Shown in pieces: positions 1-13,000 of a DNA stretch of 64,000 nucleotides (position 1 is its first letter; every line of letters begins with the position of its first letter). Below the pieces are notes generated by a model. It was not told where the DNA came from. It worked only from the letters and a program-made list of their open reading frames with translations, and searched no databases. Made by a program: the position numbers and the translations under genes. The DNA comes from Chaunax sp. Z400 (taxonomy: Eukaryota; Chordata; Actinopteri; Lophiiformes; Chaunacidae). The stretch covers positions 2,951,594-3,015,593 of the forward strand of contig CM075184.1 in the NCBI GenBank assembly GCA_037577475.1. The letters are read 5' to 3'.

Positions 1-2740
1 TCCGTGGTCACATACCACACTGCTTATGGTTTCATTATATCATTTGGATGATGTGTTGCACTTCTTCACCCTGCATGGATGCAGGCAGGACATTTGCAAG
101 AGGGCAACACAAAGAAAGATGGAGGACAGTAAATGTGTCGTATATGGTGTGCTCCAGTTGTACTGGGTCGGAAATTTCAACTGGAACGCCCCCCGAGGTC
201 GGACTTCCGACTCGGAAATTCTGAGAAATCCCAACCACCCCCGACCTCATAATCCAAGATGGCTACACTGCGTATCAACAGTAGTGGAAGCTCCAGTAAT
301 CTACTTTTTATGAGCACTACTGACTAGTTTGTGTCTCATTAAATCCGTCGCATACATGGTATTGTCCATCTTATACCTGTGGGTCTGTTGCTGCGGTGTT
401 TGTTTGGGCTAATAGTTGTTTTTATTCCGAAAAGGCAAGAACAACCAGCGTTTTCTTGGAGGCATCCGTCTTGTTTTACGACTTGGGTGTTACGTCATTC
501 CGACTTCTGACTTCTGAGGTAAATGGAACGCACCAATAGAACGGACGTGGTCCAACTCGGTCTAGAAAACCTTACTTTGCAAATAATGCCACAAACCAGC
601 CAGTAATATTTACATTTAGTTACATACTAATTGAAGATTTCTACAAAAGTTTCAAATACAAGCAGAAAAATTGTTAAATATGAATAAGTAGTATAAGTGC
701 AAAATAAGTAGCTAAAATAGAAGAAATAAGCATTTAATTTGAGGAGAAAATGGTTTAATACTGGTTAAATTATCTGTCCATGCAGCAAGAAAATGTAACT
801 TTTCAAAAAATGTTAAAATAAGATGTTCTGTCTAGAAATACGAAGGCTGTCAAACCAATAGGAAATAAGTGTTAAAATAAGATAATTATATCATGTTTCC
901 AGATTTTGGCCAGCACAGAACAATTTGTAGTGTACCTTTATTTGTCTGATGTATCACTGACAAAAAAGAGTAATAAAATAGGCTTTTTCATATAGTCAAT
1001 TTATATGAACTTAATTATTTATTGATTATTTTTCACAAATTGTTCTGCATCTTTATCTGATATGGAATGACCTACATCACTATAGATTGTGGTCATATTG
1101 CACAACCCTATCCACACATTATTTACAGTATAACTATCAAATTATGAAGCTGAAGTTTTAGTCTCTATTGTAGTCTTCAAGGTCCAAGTACACAAGAAAC
1201 GAATCTTTGGCCTTATAATGACATCAAACTAAGAACATCTGTGAAATCCTTTTTACAATTGTAATCAAGGTCACACAGGAAGTACAAGTACACAAGCAAA
1301 CTTCAAATACAACATATCACAATAATGATGATGAATGAATCCAAATGGTAATCATTAAATCAGAATAAAATACTCTTAAAAGGCTATAGAGCTAAATAAA
1401 TATCATGGCATAACATCCACAGTTCAACATGCAGTTTGTCGGTGTAGGTGTATACTGTGTGTCAAATAGGTTGTTTGTTCTCTGTCCACACTCTTGTCTA
1501 TTATGTATGGTCAGTACACTGAAAGGCCAGATAACTAATGACACAAATACAAACAGAACAAACAGCCTGGTCAGTGTTTCTCATGGCCTCTTCTACCTGT
1601 CAGACTTTCAGTTCAAATTAGACATGGATTTCTTCGAGCGTTTCAGGGTCAGTCTGGAACATTCATGTGATTTAAGATGTGAAACACATCAAAAGACTTA
1701 TGACCAAGATATTGACCACCCAGGACATCTTTTAGTGGAAAAATAAATCAGTAAATGCTCTCTGGGGACTGTGTCTACATATCTTTTACATTTCTGTACT
1801 GCAGTTTCTTGTTGCTTAGTCAACTTGTCTTGATGCTGATATTCCAAAGATCCACTGTGCTTCGAATTTAACAACAACTTGAGTTATTAGGAAATGAAGT
1901 AAAATATGTTCTTCTTCTTCACTAGTTTCTGTGCATTCACCCAGACCACATAGGCCATAAAGTAATACACTCACAAACATATAAATAGATTCAATAGATT
2001 CACATTGAGCTTACACTCAAACACACACACAATTCCTGTGATCCTCCTGGCTCATTATCATTCTGGTCTCTCTCCGCTTTTAGCCGTTTACCACTTGACA
2101 TTTATGCTGTGCTGTAAAACACTGTCATTAAATGAGCAGCGCTGTTTTTAAAAGCCTCGTGCCAGTACACTCACCACCACCACCACCATCGCTATGTGCA
2201 GCAGCAGAAATCACTTTTTCCATCCATTTGGCTCTCTTATCCGGCTGGATGTGCGACTGGTACAGAGGAGGAGGATTAAGCTGGAGAAAGAGAATGTTAA
2301 TTTGGTTGACTGCGAAGGAGTCGCCCCGAGCAGATGTTCCCAATGGAGACAAAGCTTCAAGGAGTTCCCCATTACACAAGTTAGTATTTAGGCCAGGGCT
2401 CCACTGAAATGGGCTGTGATCATTGATACTGGCACTTATCGGCATAAGTCAACTTGTATAAAGACAAAAGTGGTCACAGACTCAGTGCCTTGGTGCTCAT
2501 TTTTCATTTTTCTAACTTTTAAAGGCCCTGAAACTTCTTTTTTGCCATCTGCGTCTTCATATATACACCAAGCTGACAGTCGGCATCCAATGTCAGGCTG
2601 TCAATGAGTGTCTGTGGCCCCAGTCTTGGCATTAAACACTGCTTTATCACAACATCTGTTTGTTTTCCCCTTTCTGACTGCAGAAGGAGGTTGTGATGAT
2701 GTACCAAGTAAATATAAAGTGGCAAGAGGAGGTAACGAAG
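1..2740. other. lrp4 intron, upstream part
   Basis: This is the left part of the intron preceding the first lrp4 exon in the window. It is AT-rich with no convincing exon on either strand; the short open frames here have no recognisable domains. Between about 160 and 540 there are GC-richer blocks with 'ggaacgc'-type termini that resemble the ends of a degraded interspersed repeat, but I could not delimit it. Confidence 0.5.
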
Positions 2741-2744
2741 TGCT

Positions 2745-3045
2745 CGGCGGTGGTCATTCGATACATCGAGACATGAGGACAGAGAGTTTTTACACTTTAT
2801 CGCTTCACTTTTTCTTCTTCGCCGTGTCAGTTCATATTTGTTGTGCCTTGCTTGAGTTGCAGCTACACTGCCATCAACCATTTCCGGAGGTATTGTTCCG
2901 TTTCGTCTGTCTCATTAGTTTCTGTAAGCTCTCTGAAAATGTACCCACATATGTACAGAATGATGGCAGAAGACTACGGAAGGCTTCGTCTGTATCTGTA
3001 TCTGTCTTTAACGTAGAGCATAAATGGGCCTTTAGTTGGCCGTCA
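2745..3045 (+). mobile_element. Miniature inverted-repeat element, copy 1 (5' end degraded)
   Basis: This stretch aligns by eye with the right two thirds of the element at 6282-6712, in the same orientation. Shared blocks include 'gctacactg', 'ccatttccgg', 'taagctctc' and the right terminus 'gagcataaatgggccttt'. The matching left inverted terminus is not clearly present, so this copy is probably truncated or diverged at its left end. It lies in an lrp4 intron and carries no protein of its own. Confidence 0.6.
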
Positions 3046-3868
3046 GCTGTAGTCTTTTTGTTCCTTTTTAAGCAACGAGGCGACACTCGAGACAAAGACA
3101 GAGTCAGTCTTTGTCGCTGCTACATCTTTTATGTAGCTTTGGTGTTTCTGGGGCTTATGGGACTGGATTTTACGAGAGCACATAAAGATCTGCCATAGTT
3201 AGAGAAATATATCATAGTTATACATATGATAATATTTTATATGTTAAATGAAAAGAAGTTTTTTTTACAATGACAAGGCTTATAAAAAAAACTCTTTAAA
3301 AGCATTTAGACCATCAACAGACCGTAATAAAAACCATTTAAACCATGTATATATTATACACACCCTTTAAATGATGAAGAAAATAGTGCTCTCCTTTAGG
3401 GTACAAACTGCCTTTAAATGATTGAAATGTACCAACTAATTAAAATGTCATTGTTGACCAAGATGAGAACAGGCCGATATCTGTTCAGTATCAGCCTGAA
3501 GAGATTTAAGGACCGTTCTCCATCTAGCTTTCAGATCTTGGACTAAAAAGTCACATGACCTGTTTTTGGTTTCTCTGACCACCACTAAACTGGGATGGTA
3601 TGACATCAGCCAAACCCACACTTCTGAATGGGAGGATGGTTGATGAGCATTGGTGGAACAAGCCAAATCCAGCACTTGATCTTTCCATCTTGTTGTGTTT
3701 GCATTTAAATGTCCACACGAACTTGACAGAATTATTGTCTTTTGCTTATTATAAAAGTGTCAAACAAACATTTATTTACTTTGATTACTTCATTAAAAGC
3801 CAATTCTTTCATAAGATATGTCTTTTCTGCAACGTGCCTCTCTCTAATCTCTGCCTTTCTTTCTATAG
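3046..3868. other. lrp4 intron remainder
   Basis: AT-rich intronic sequence ending in the pyrimidine-rich acceptor 'tttctttctatag' at 3868. No feature is recognised. Confidence 0.5.
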
Positions 3869-4045
3869 GCCTTCCACACCCGTTTGCTATCACTGTGTTT
3901 GAGGACAGCCTCTACTGGACTGACTGGCACACCAAGAGCATCAACAGTGCCAATAAATTCACAGGCAAGAACCAGGAGATCATTCGCAACAAGCTGCACT
4001 TCCCCATGGACATCCACACCCTGCACCCTCAGAGGCAGCCTGCAG
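3869..4045 (+). CDS. lrp4: lrp4 exon 1 of window: end of beta-propeller 1
   Basis: The exon is 177 nt with acceptor 'tatag' and donor 'gtacgt'. It enters with two bases of a split Gly codon and encodes HPFAITVFEDSLYWTDW followed by the last blade of propeller 1 and the linker HTLHPQRQPA. The previous exon is not in the window, so the intron before it exceeds 3.8 kb. Confidence 0.95.
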
Positions 4046-7000
4046 GTACGTTCAAGGCCATGTTGGAAGCTAAATGTTGACTTTAAAAGCGACTTGAATC
4101 GGAAAAGTGTAGCATCACATTGGAAGAATTAAAGACCAAACAGCAGTGAGAAATGTCATTTTTCATTTTTATCTAGAATATTCAGTCAGAGAAAAAAACA
4201 TCACATTTGATCTGTTAGTTATGTTAGTCAAAGTATTTCAAGTCAAAAGCTCATTGACGTCACAGTGACATAGTTATGACATAGTTATACCTGCTGTTTC
4301 AGTAGTTTTTGTTTCATAGATTTTAATTTTGATGCTTGAATTTTGGTGGAACAATAAGACAAATAGTCCAAAGGCAATGAAGAGATTTTATATGTTACAG
4401 CTCGAGTTAAAGGCAAAAGAAAACTGATATTATCCATTGATGAGGCTTGGAGGATCCTCATAGTCATTTGTAGATCCCTTCAAATCCATCTGGGATTGGA
4501 TGCCCTTTTTACATTAGATTATAGAGAAGAACAATGGACCTCTCTGTTAAAAGTTCAGAGTTTGAAGATGTTGAAAGTTTTGTCATGGAGGACAAAATGC
4601 TGAAAAACATCAAACAAAAAGGGTGAAAAATTTGCCAGTTGAGTTGCACGCAAAACCTTCTTTAAGGGTGTGATAGCACAGAGAAGTGGAAACCCAGAGA
4701 TGATGGAGGGATTCGTTGCATTGGTGGTAGACCCTCGTGAACCGGCCACCTGAGGTGTCGTAGCAGGACAGCAAAGACTTGTGTATGTTTCCTACAGTCC
4801 TTGTTGAAGTTGAGGTCTGGCCAAGAGAAAGTTTTGGTCATCATGCTGATAAAATATAATAATCCGACAGTAATATGAACTGAGAGCTGCCTCTGTGTTG
4901 GCAGAGGGAGGTCAGACACTGTTCCTTTTGTTTTGATCGAGATCCTGTAAGACAGAGTTCATGTCTAAGTGGAACAGAGTTGAACTCTCACTGTGAGATT
5001 TAGAGGAACAGAAGACTAAAGCTCTGCTGTCCATTTCTTAATTACAAAATCAATGTGTACAGTACGGACTGTATAGCCTCACAGTTAAAGGAAGAGTTCA
5101 GCATTTTGGGAAATACAGTATGTTATTTTTCCTCCTGATGCTCCAGTTTTACATGTTGTTGTTCTATAATGCCTGGTTTAAAAGAACTGCTCAACCCAAA
5201 ATGACAGTTCAGTCATTGTCTTCTCACATCCATCTACTGTAGAAGGAAAGTTGGGTGTAGTTTCTTAGTCCACCAAACATTTGTGAAGCTTCATATGGGA
5301 ACAGCTTTGCAGCGATCCCCTAAACAAGTGATGAAGACGGGGATTTGTTTTGAAATATAATTAAAAAAACCATTTTAAAACAAACTAAATAAACATGTGC
5401 AGCTTGTACTGTGTAATCCAAGTCTCCAGAGTCCCAGAGATCCTAAACTGAAAAATGCAAACATGTTTTAAAACAAGTTCCCTTCTTAATGTTGGAAGGG
5501 TTCTTGTTTAGGAGAACGCTGCGATGCTGCTGTGAAGCTCCAGAAATGTTTTGTGGACTAAAGGTTTAGAAAGAAAAGTGGAGCGACTTTTTAATGTCGT
5601 CAACTTCCTCAGCTCGGTGCCATGGTGTTACGGAGTTAAAGCGAACCTTAGCAAGCACGCTAAGGGTAGCGCGCTGGCAGAGTGCTCACCTCAGTCTCAC
5701 TTGTCTTGCTTTTGCTAGCGAGCAATTAGCTCCACAGCTACACAGATAATCCGAAAGGTAGGCAAAAAGTCCAAAGTCCAAAAACAGGCAAGGTCAAAAC
5801 CAGTATAAACTCACGAGATAGCTCTATGGTAAGGCTGGTAGGGACAGGAAAACAGGAAACAGGAATAAATGACTCGCAGCAAAGACATGGTGACTGAATT
5901 TTCATTTTTGTTGTTTGGCCAAAGGATAGTTGTTTAAAGTGACTGTTGGCTAACACTGCCACATTTACCATACCATTGTCCTCAACAATGAAATAATGTA
6001 AAAAAAAAAAATTAAAAAAAAGGATTAGTTTAGCTTTTCATAATGACTGAAAACAGGGGGAAATAGAAGAATCACTCTGCCCAAATCTCAAGGAAAAAAA
6101 CTTCCTGTAAGTTTAAAAGAAAATTCTCTTTTTTGAAACTATTTTTTTTTCTTTTTATAGTTTTACTGATTTCCTCTCGGTCATTATTACACTTTCCTCT
6201 TAATGTTAATTTGAGACATTGAGCACATGTGAAATGGGCCCTGGTTGATTGAAAACTGTGGCTCCTCCCTTCGAACCACTAAAGGCCCATTTATGCTCCC
6301 TCTACGTACACAAATAGATACATCTGTCCGTAAACGGTCTATCCATCAGCGCCTTCATACCTCCATACGTCCTTTACGTTGACATCGATACAACCGCAGG
6401 AGGGCAGTGTATTGTCAAAAGTTTTGATGACAACACTTTATTGGTTCACTTTGTTCTTCTTCGTTGTCTCCGTACACATTTGTCGGGCTTTGCTTGAATT
6501 GTGGCTACACTGTCCTCAACCATTTCCGGTGGCATTGCTCCGTCTCGTTGCTCGGTGGCATTGCTCCGTCTTGTTGCTCGGTGGCATTGCTCCCGTAAGC
6601 TCTCCGAAAACCTTTCTGATTACGAACAGAATGAACGCAGAAATGTACGGAAGGCTCCGTCCGTGTCCGTCTCCGTATCCGTCTTTAATATAGAGCATAA
6701 ATGGGCCTTTAAACCTTCCCATCGTGAGGGTTTTTGTTTTTGTCTCTCCTGTAGGTGGCAGGAACCGCTGCGGCAGCAACAATGGAGGCTGCAGCCACCT
6801 GTGTCTCCCCAGCAACAAGACGTACATGTGCGCCTGTCCCACCGGCTTCAAGAAGGTGGACCACTACAACTGTGCCGACGGTGAGTGTGATATATATGAG
6901 TGAATTTATTTACTGATGTAACAACTACTATTTTAGAGACTTCCCACCAGACAAAAAACAAATTATCATTATCAAACTTCATCTTTGGTGCTCTGCCAGA

Positions 7001-10000
7001 GGGTGTCTGTGTTTGCTATAGTGCATAAAGAGGAAAATAGTAAATAATAATAAGTCCAATTATTGCATGTTACAGTTCAGTTCAGTATTTATCCTTAATG
7101 AATCCCTCATTACCATGTGACAGTTGCACTTGAAATAGAATATTGTTGCATTTGAATTCCTTTTAGTTTTAAAAGCATCAACATTTTGATATCCTTCCAG
7201 AAGAAGGCTTATGATTCATGATGTTAATCAGTTTGGTTAAAGCCTCTAAAGGCTGCTGGTTGTCTGTGTGTTAGTGCTGTTTTGCTGTGTTCACTGTTGA
7301 CCCCACTGTTAAACCTAGAAGACTGACAGAAGACCTTTGGTCTTTAATCAGGTCTTGACAAGTTCCTGCTTTTTGCCCGAAGGACGGACATCCGACGAAT
7401 CAGCTTCGACACAGAGGACATGTCTGATGATGTCATCCCTCTGGCTGATGTGCGCAATGCCGTGGCCCTGGATTGGGATGCCAAAGACGGCTATATCTAC
7501 TGGACGGACGTCACCACCGATTCCATCAACAGAGCGCGGTGGAACGGCACCAAACAGGAGGTCAGTGTCGTCTACAGTGTGACTGAGCTGAACACTCTCA
7601 TCTGTCCTAGACTGAACAGAGAGGAGCTGCAGCAGGCAAGGCAGGATTTAGGTTTACGCAGTACTGCCATCTACTGGGGTAGATGTGAAAGTACAAAAGC
7701 AATTCAGATGACAGATGACCCGGGGTCAAATCCCAGGTGTTTGTTTTTTTAACTAGTTTTTATTATTATTATTATTGTTATTATTATTTTTATTGTTATT
7801 ATTATTGTTATTATTATTGTTATTATTGTTATTTTTATTGTTATTATTATTATTATTATTGCCATTATTATTATTGTTATTATTATTATTATTATTATTG
7901 ATGTTTTTGTGGGTAAAGGGCCTCAGACCTCAGCGGGGTAGGAGGGTTGACTTATTAGACCTCTTGCGATCTTAGTTGAATACCCCTGCTGTAGAGGATA
8001 ACTGTGGAGTAGTGAGCTTAGCTGCTTTATGTTCCTTTTTTTCCACTGCAAAAAACAGAAACACAAACAGAAGAAAATTCAAGCAACAACATACAGACCT
8101 AGACAAAAAAAAAATTCATTTTCACAAAAGAAATCATGAAATCGCTACAAAAATATAGAGCAGAAAAGGAAAGTTAAAGCCAAAAACATTTTAACAAAGC
8201 TAAAAACAAAAGAAAACGTTCTCATAATCGTAATACATCATAATACAAGGAGGAAAAGTGGCTTAATATTAAAACTCTTGAGTCATGAATTTTTCCTGCA
8301 CTATATAAATAACACCAGATATCTTTATTTGTGAGTATAGTGTGTCTAAGGGCTCAAAGATGACAGTACATGCTAAATAGAATGAGAGAATTGAGATCCT
8401 TGTTTCTCCAGGTTGTGGTGGACACCAGTCTGGAGAGCCCAGCAGGTTTGGCCATTGACTGGGTGACCAGCAAGCTCTACTGGACTGATGCTGGTAAACA
8501 GCCTCGTTTCACATGTTGTCACCTAAAGTTGTGTTTTTGATGTATTATGTATAATTACCTGCATGGCTGTACATGCTCTTGGATTTCAAGCCGTCATGTC
8601 ATGTCTTGGGTTTCTCAGGTACAGATCGTATCGAAGTTTCTAACGCCGATGGCAGCATGCGGACTGTCCTGATATGGGAGAACCTGGACCGACCCAGGGA
8701 CATTGTTGTTGACCCGATTTTAGGGTGAGATAAATAAAAAGGCTTAAAACGTGACAACATGAAGAACTTCACTGTCTCATTCACTGTATTCTCTCTCTGT
8801 AGTTTCATGTACTGGACCGACTGGGGTGCTAACCCAAAGATTGAACGTGCAGGAATGGACGCCTCCAGTCGTATTGTCATCATCTCCAGCAATCTGACAT
8901 GGCCCAATGGGCTTGCCATAGACTACGAGACCCAACGCCTGTACTGGGCCGATGCTGGCATGAAGACGATTGAATATGGCAACTTTGATGGTTCTGATCG
9001 ACAGGTGACGAGTGTTTTTATGATGCTATGATATCCTGACAAACTTAATTTTCGTGGCGATTTGTTTGATAAATTCTTTAAACTTAAAATGTAGTTTTAG
9101 GTATGATGCTTTTTGTTAGCAACATTTTGATGATTGTCTGTAGGAATCACCACTGTAAACTCTACGACTGTTTGTGAATGCAGGTTTTGATTGGCAGCCA
9201 GTTACCTCACCCCTTTGGTCTGACTGTACATGAGGACAAGCTGTACTGGACAGACTGGCAGTCCAAGAGCATCCAGAGCGCTAATAAGCTCACCGGCCTT
9301 GGCCGACAAACACTGGCCGAAAACCTTGAAAACCTCATGGACATTCACATGTTCCACCGACTGCGTGACACAGGTCAGTGCATCCACAGACTACGTCACG
9401 ACTGAAGCCTACATCAGTGGGCGGATAATTGATGGCACATCTTTTTTGCCTTAATTGCCATTAAAGGCAGTGTAGAGAAGGGTCTTCGCTGCAGCACTAT
9501 AACACAATCTCTGTGTAAAAAGCACAGTTTTTTGTCAGTTTCAGATGTCGAAACCTCCTCAGGTTTGTCTTTTTCATTTTTGGAAATGAGTTTCTGATCA
9601 TGCATAGTACAAACATATCATGGTTGATATAATAAATATATAGGTCTGGATTTCGCGTAGACAAAATAGTCATAAATTGTAATTACACTGTTTTTCAGAA
9701 AAATAACATTTAGGTGTTTTCCATATATTGTTCAGCCCTTGTCAACATGTTTTGGATCATACAGGCATTTGGTTCTTCACTGGTACATGTGTCAAAAAGC
9801 CCTACAAATCCTAAAAATTGACCTTTTTATCCAGACTTTAAGTCACTTTTTACCTGCACTTTTAGACTCTGTTAGTTGCTTTTACAAGGTTGACGTTTTT
9901 AGTCATTGGACACTTGGATCACACGCAATCTAAAGTTGGTTGTCAGCTGAACGTAGCTTACTGACTTCACTGTGACCTCCTTTTTTTAGCCTCGCCTACT

Positions 10001-13000
10001 TTTTCCCTAAATACGCTAAAGCGACAGAACCGATTTGTATGAAACTTTGTTAAGCTTTCCAGAACAATGCCCCAGCCCTAAACAGACACCTGTAGGATTG
10101 TTTGACTTAGCTGGAGGTATATTCTCCACAGAGAGCCGTTCCAGTTATTATCATTCTCCTGCTGCAGTTTGGAACTGTCTATAAAGCAATATGAGTTTGG
10201 ACTGGATGTGAACACCTTCAGAAATACTTCCTATTTAAACTTGTTTGAATCCACTGTGCTGCAGTACAGAAATAGAAATGTTCAGTCCTTACGGTCCATA
10301 CTTATCCTGTTGGACAGTAGTGGTAGTAATCTCTTCTAACAAAATCAAAAATCTCCTCCTCCTGTCACTGCTTCTCTGATTTTTGCCGCCTTTCTTAAAG
10401 CTTATATTCCGTGTCTCTGCTGACATGGGGGGATTACAGGTAAACTGATCCCAGATCACTGGCTGAGAGGACACAGAGCCTCAGGGGCTCATACCAAACT
10501 GAAACCTCCCTGATCTCATTGATATGTGGGGCTTTCCTGTATTCCCTGAAAGGTTTCACTGTCTCTATCTGCCAGTTGTGTGTTTCTGTTTTGTTTCCCC
10601 CATTATCTTCTTCTCTTTCCATTCCTCGCCTCAAAGCTGACCTCAAAAGTAGGATGGTGGGTGAGCCAAGTCTGTTTGTGTGTCTCCATCTGCAGTGCAT
10701 AACCCGTGTTCGGTGAACAATGGAGGCTGCAGCCACCTCTGTCTGCTGGCTCCGGCTCCCAAAGCCTCCAGTTGTGCCTGTCCCACTGGGATCAATCTGC
10801 AGATGGATGGAAAGACCTGCACGCCTGGTATGACACGCAGAAGTTTAAATGGAAGGGGCTTCACACAGAAATTCCATGAATGTGCTCAGAATCATGTTAA
10901 GACAATCATTCCTAATCTGGTGTCTTATTGTCTGAACGTACATGTTTACAGTAAGTGCTTGTAGAGAATGCAGCATGATCTATATATAGACTAAAATGGT
11001 CATGTTATGTCTGCATCACCAGACACATGACACAGAAGCATTTTGATCTCAGAAGGAAAACATGAAACAATAGCAGTAACAAAATCTTCAAAATCTTTTT
11101 TAAACCTGCAAAAGTGTAAAACATTTGCTGCTAGAAAGTTAGTATTCTTAGCAGATGGTGCTGTTATATATGTTCATGTGTGTGTAGGGATGAGCAGCTT
11201 CCTGATCTTTGCACGGAGGACGGACATCAGGATGGTTTCTTTGGATATCCCCTACTTTGCTGATGTGGTTCTTGCTGTCAATAGCTCCATGAAAAACACC
11301 ATCGCCATCGGGGTCGACCCCAAAGAAGGTTTGTGTGACTTCTTTAAAATGCCTGTTGTTGTTTTAAAGACAAGTCCTTACTTGTGTATGTGGCATCTCC
11401 TGCAGGTAAAGTCTACTGGTCTGACAGCACACTGAAGAGAATCAGCAGAGCCAACATCAATGGAAAAGCTCATGAAGACATCATATCTACAGGTGAGGAG
11501 GACGACATGTATGAGGCTGTTAACACCATCCAGTCACAGTGCTATGACTCCATCTCTCTGTCTCCTCTCTGTAGGCTTGATGACAACTGATGGCCTGGCG
11601 GTGGATGCTGTTGGCAGGAAGATCTACTGGACGGACACGGGAACCAATCGCATCGAGGTTGCCAACCTGGACGGCACCATGAGGAAAGTTCTCGTCTGGC
11701 AAAACCTGGACAGCCCTCGAGCTATCGCCCTCTACCATGAGATGGGGTGAGGCTGCTAGAGTGGGATATTTCAAATACCACTGATCTCCTTACACTGCCT
11801 CATGTTCCACTTATGTGTCCCTGTCTGTCTCTCTCTTATCCAGTAATTTATACTGGACAGACTGGGGAGAGCATGCGAAGCTGGAGCGCTCAGCAATGGA
11901 TGGATCAGACCGTGTGGTCCTCATCAGTAACAACCTGGGCTGGCCCAATGGCCTGGCCATCGACATGGCCGGCTCACAGTTACTGTGGGCTGACGCTCAC
12001 ACTGAGGTCAGTCGTGACACCTCATGACACTCACATGAACTTCCACCTCACAAATCATGAATTGTAACAGGACAAAAGCACTAGTGTCTGTGTTTTTAGA
12101 GACTCGTAACGTTGATGGACCAGGAATGACATTTTCTCTGCTGTTAGAATCATGACATTACATTACTCACTCTGGAACAGGGGAAATGATCATAATAACC
12201 TCGACTTGTTTAAACAGCAGCTTCACTGTGAAAAGAAAATAAAGAAACACATGCCTAAAGGATAACATGATTTTGAACAATACAAAAAAGCTGTGGTTTC
12301 AAAAAGAAGCTTATGAGAAAATGACCCTGCTTCAGATCCAATCAGGATATCCTTCCCAGCGCCATCCTCTTGTCAAAATATGGTCAAGAATCCAGTGGGT
12401 CATCATGGTGACTTTGTCCACTATTTATTACACTATGTTTCTATAAAGTATCTCTTGATACGACGATTTCTTTCACTTTTCATTTATATCAATTTTAAGA
12501 CCATGAAGGACTTCCTGGAGAGATTTTCTGAAACTGTGGTCCAACAACACATCGTAAAACCAAAACCCTTCTTTCTATTATAACCCAGCCCTTACTGCAG
12601 AAACTTGTTTAAAGGTTAAAAGGCTAGATGCTAAAATGTAAATGCATGAAGACAACGTCCTCTGACATCATGGAGTCATGGTGCTAATCCTTCTTATCTC
12701 TCTGGTCGTCTCCAGCGTATCGAGGCGTCCGACCTGAATGGGCAGAATCGTCGCACCCTGGTGACTCCAGTCCAGCACCCGTATGGTTTAACCCTGTTGG
12801 GATCCCACATCTACTGGACTGACTGGCAGAGCCGCAGCATCCAGAGAGCAGACAAGAACACAGGGACCAACACCATCACGGTGCGAGCCAACCTGCCAGG
12901 CCTGATGGACATCCAGGCTGTGGACAGAGAGAGGCCACTGGGTGAGCGTGAGGCCAGGCTGTAGACACTTCCCCAGCTGAAATATAGCTAACAGGGACCT

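Noticed and set aside
2608..3198. 196-residue plus-strand open frame
   Set aside because: It overlaps the degraded miniature element, has no domain and lacks splice or promoter support; the related element at 6282 does not preserve the frame.
3600..4080. Longer open frames extending lrp4 exon 1 of the window to the left
   Set aside because: The leftward extension is intron: a strong acceptor lies at 3868 and the homology to LRP4 begins exactly there.
7715..7740. 'ggggtcaaatccca' resembling a tRNA B box
   Set aside because: Same reason: no tRNA or SINE head can be built around it.
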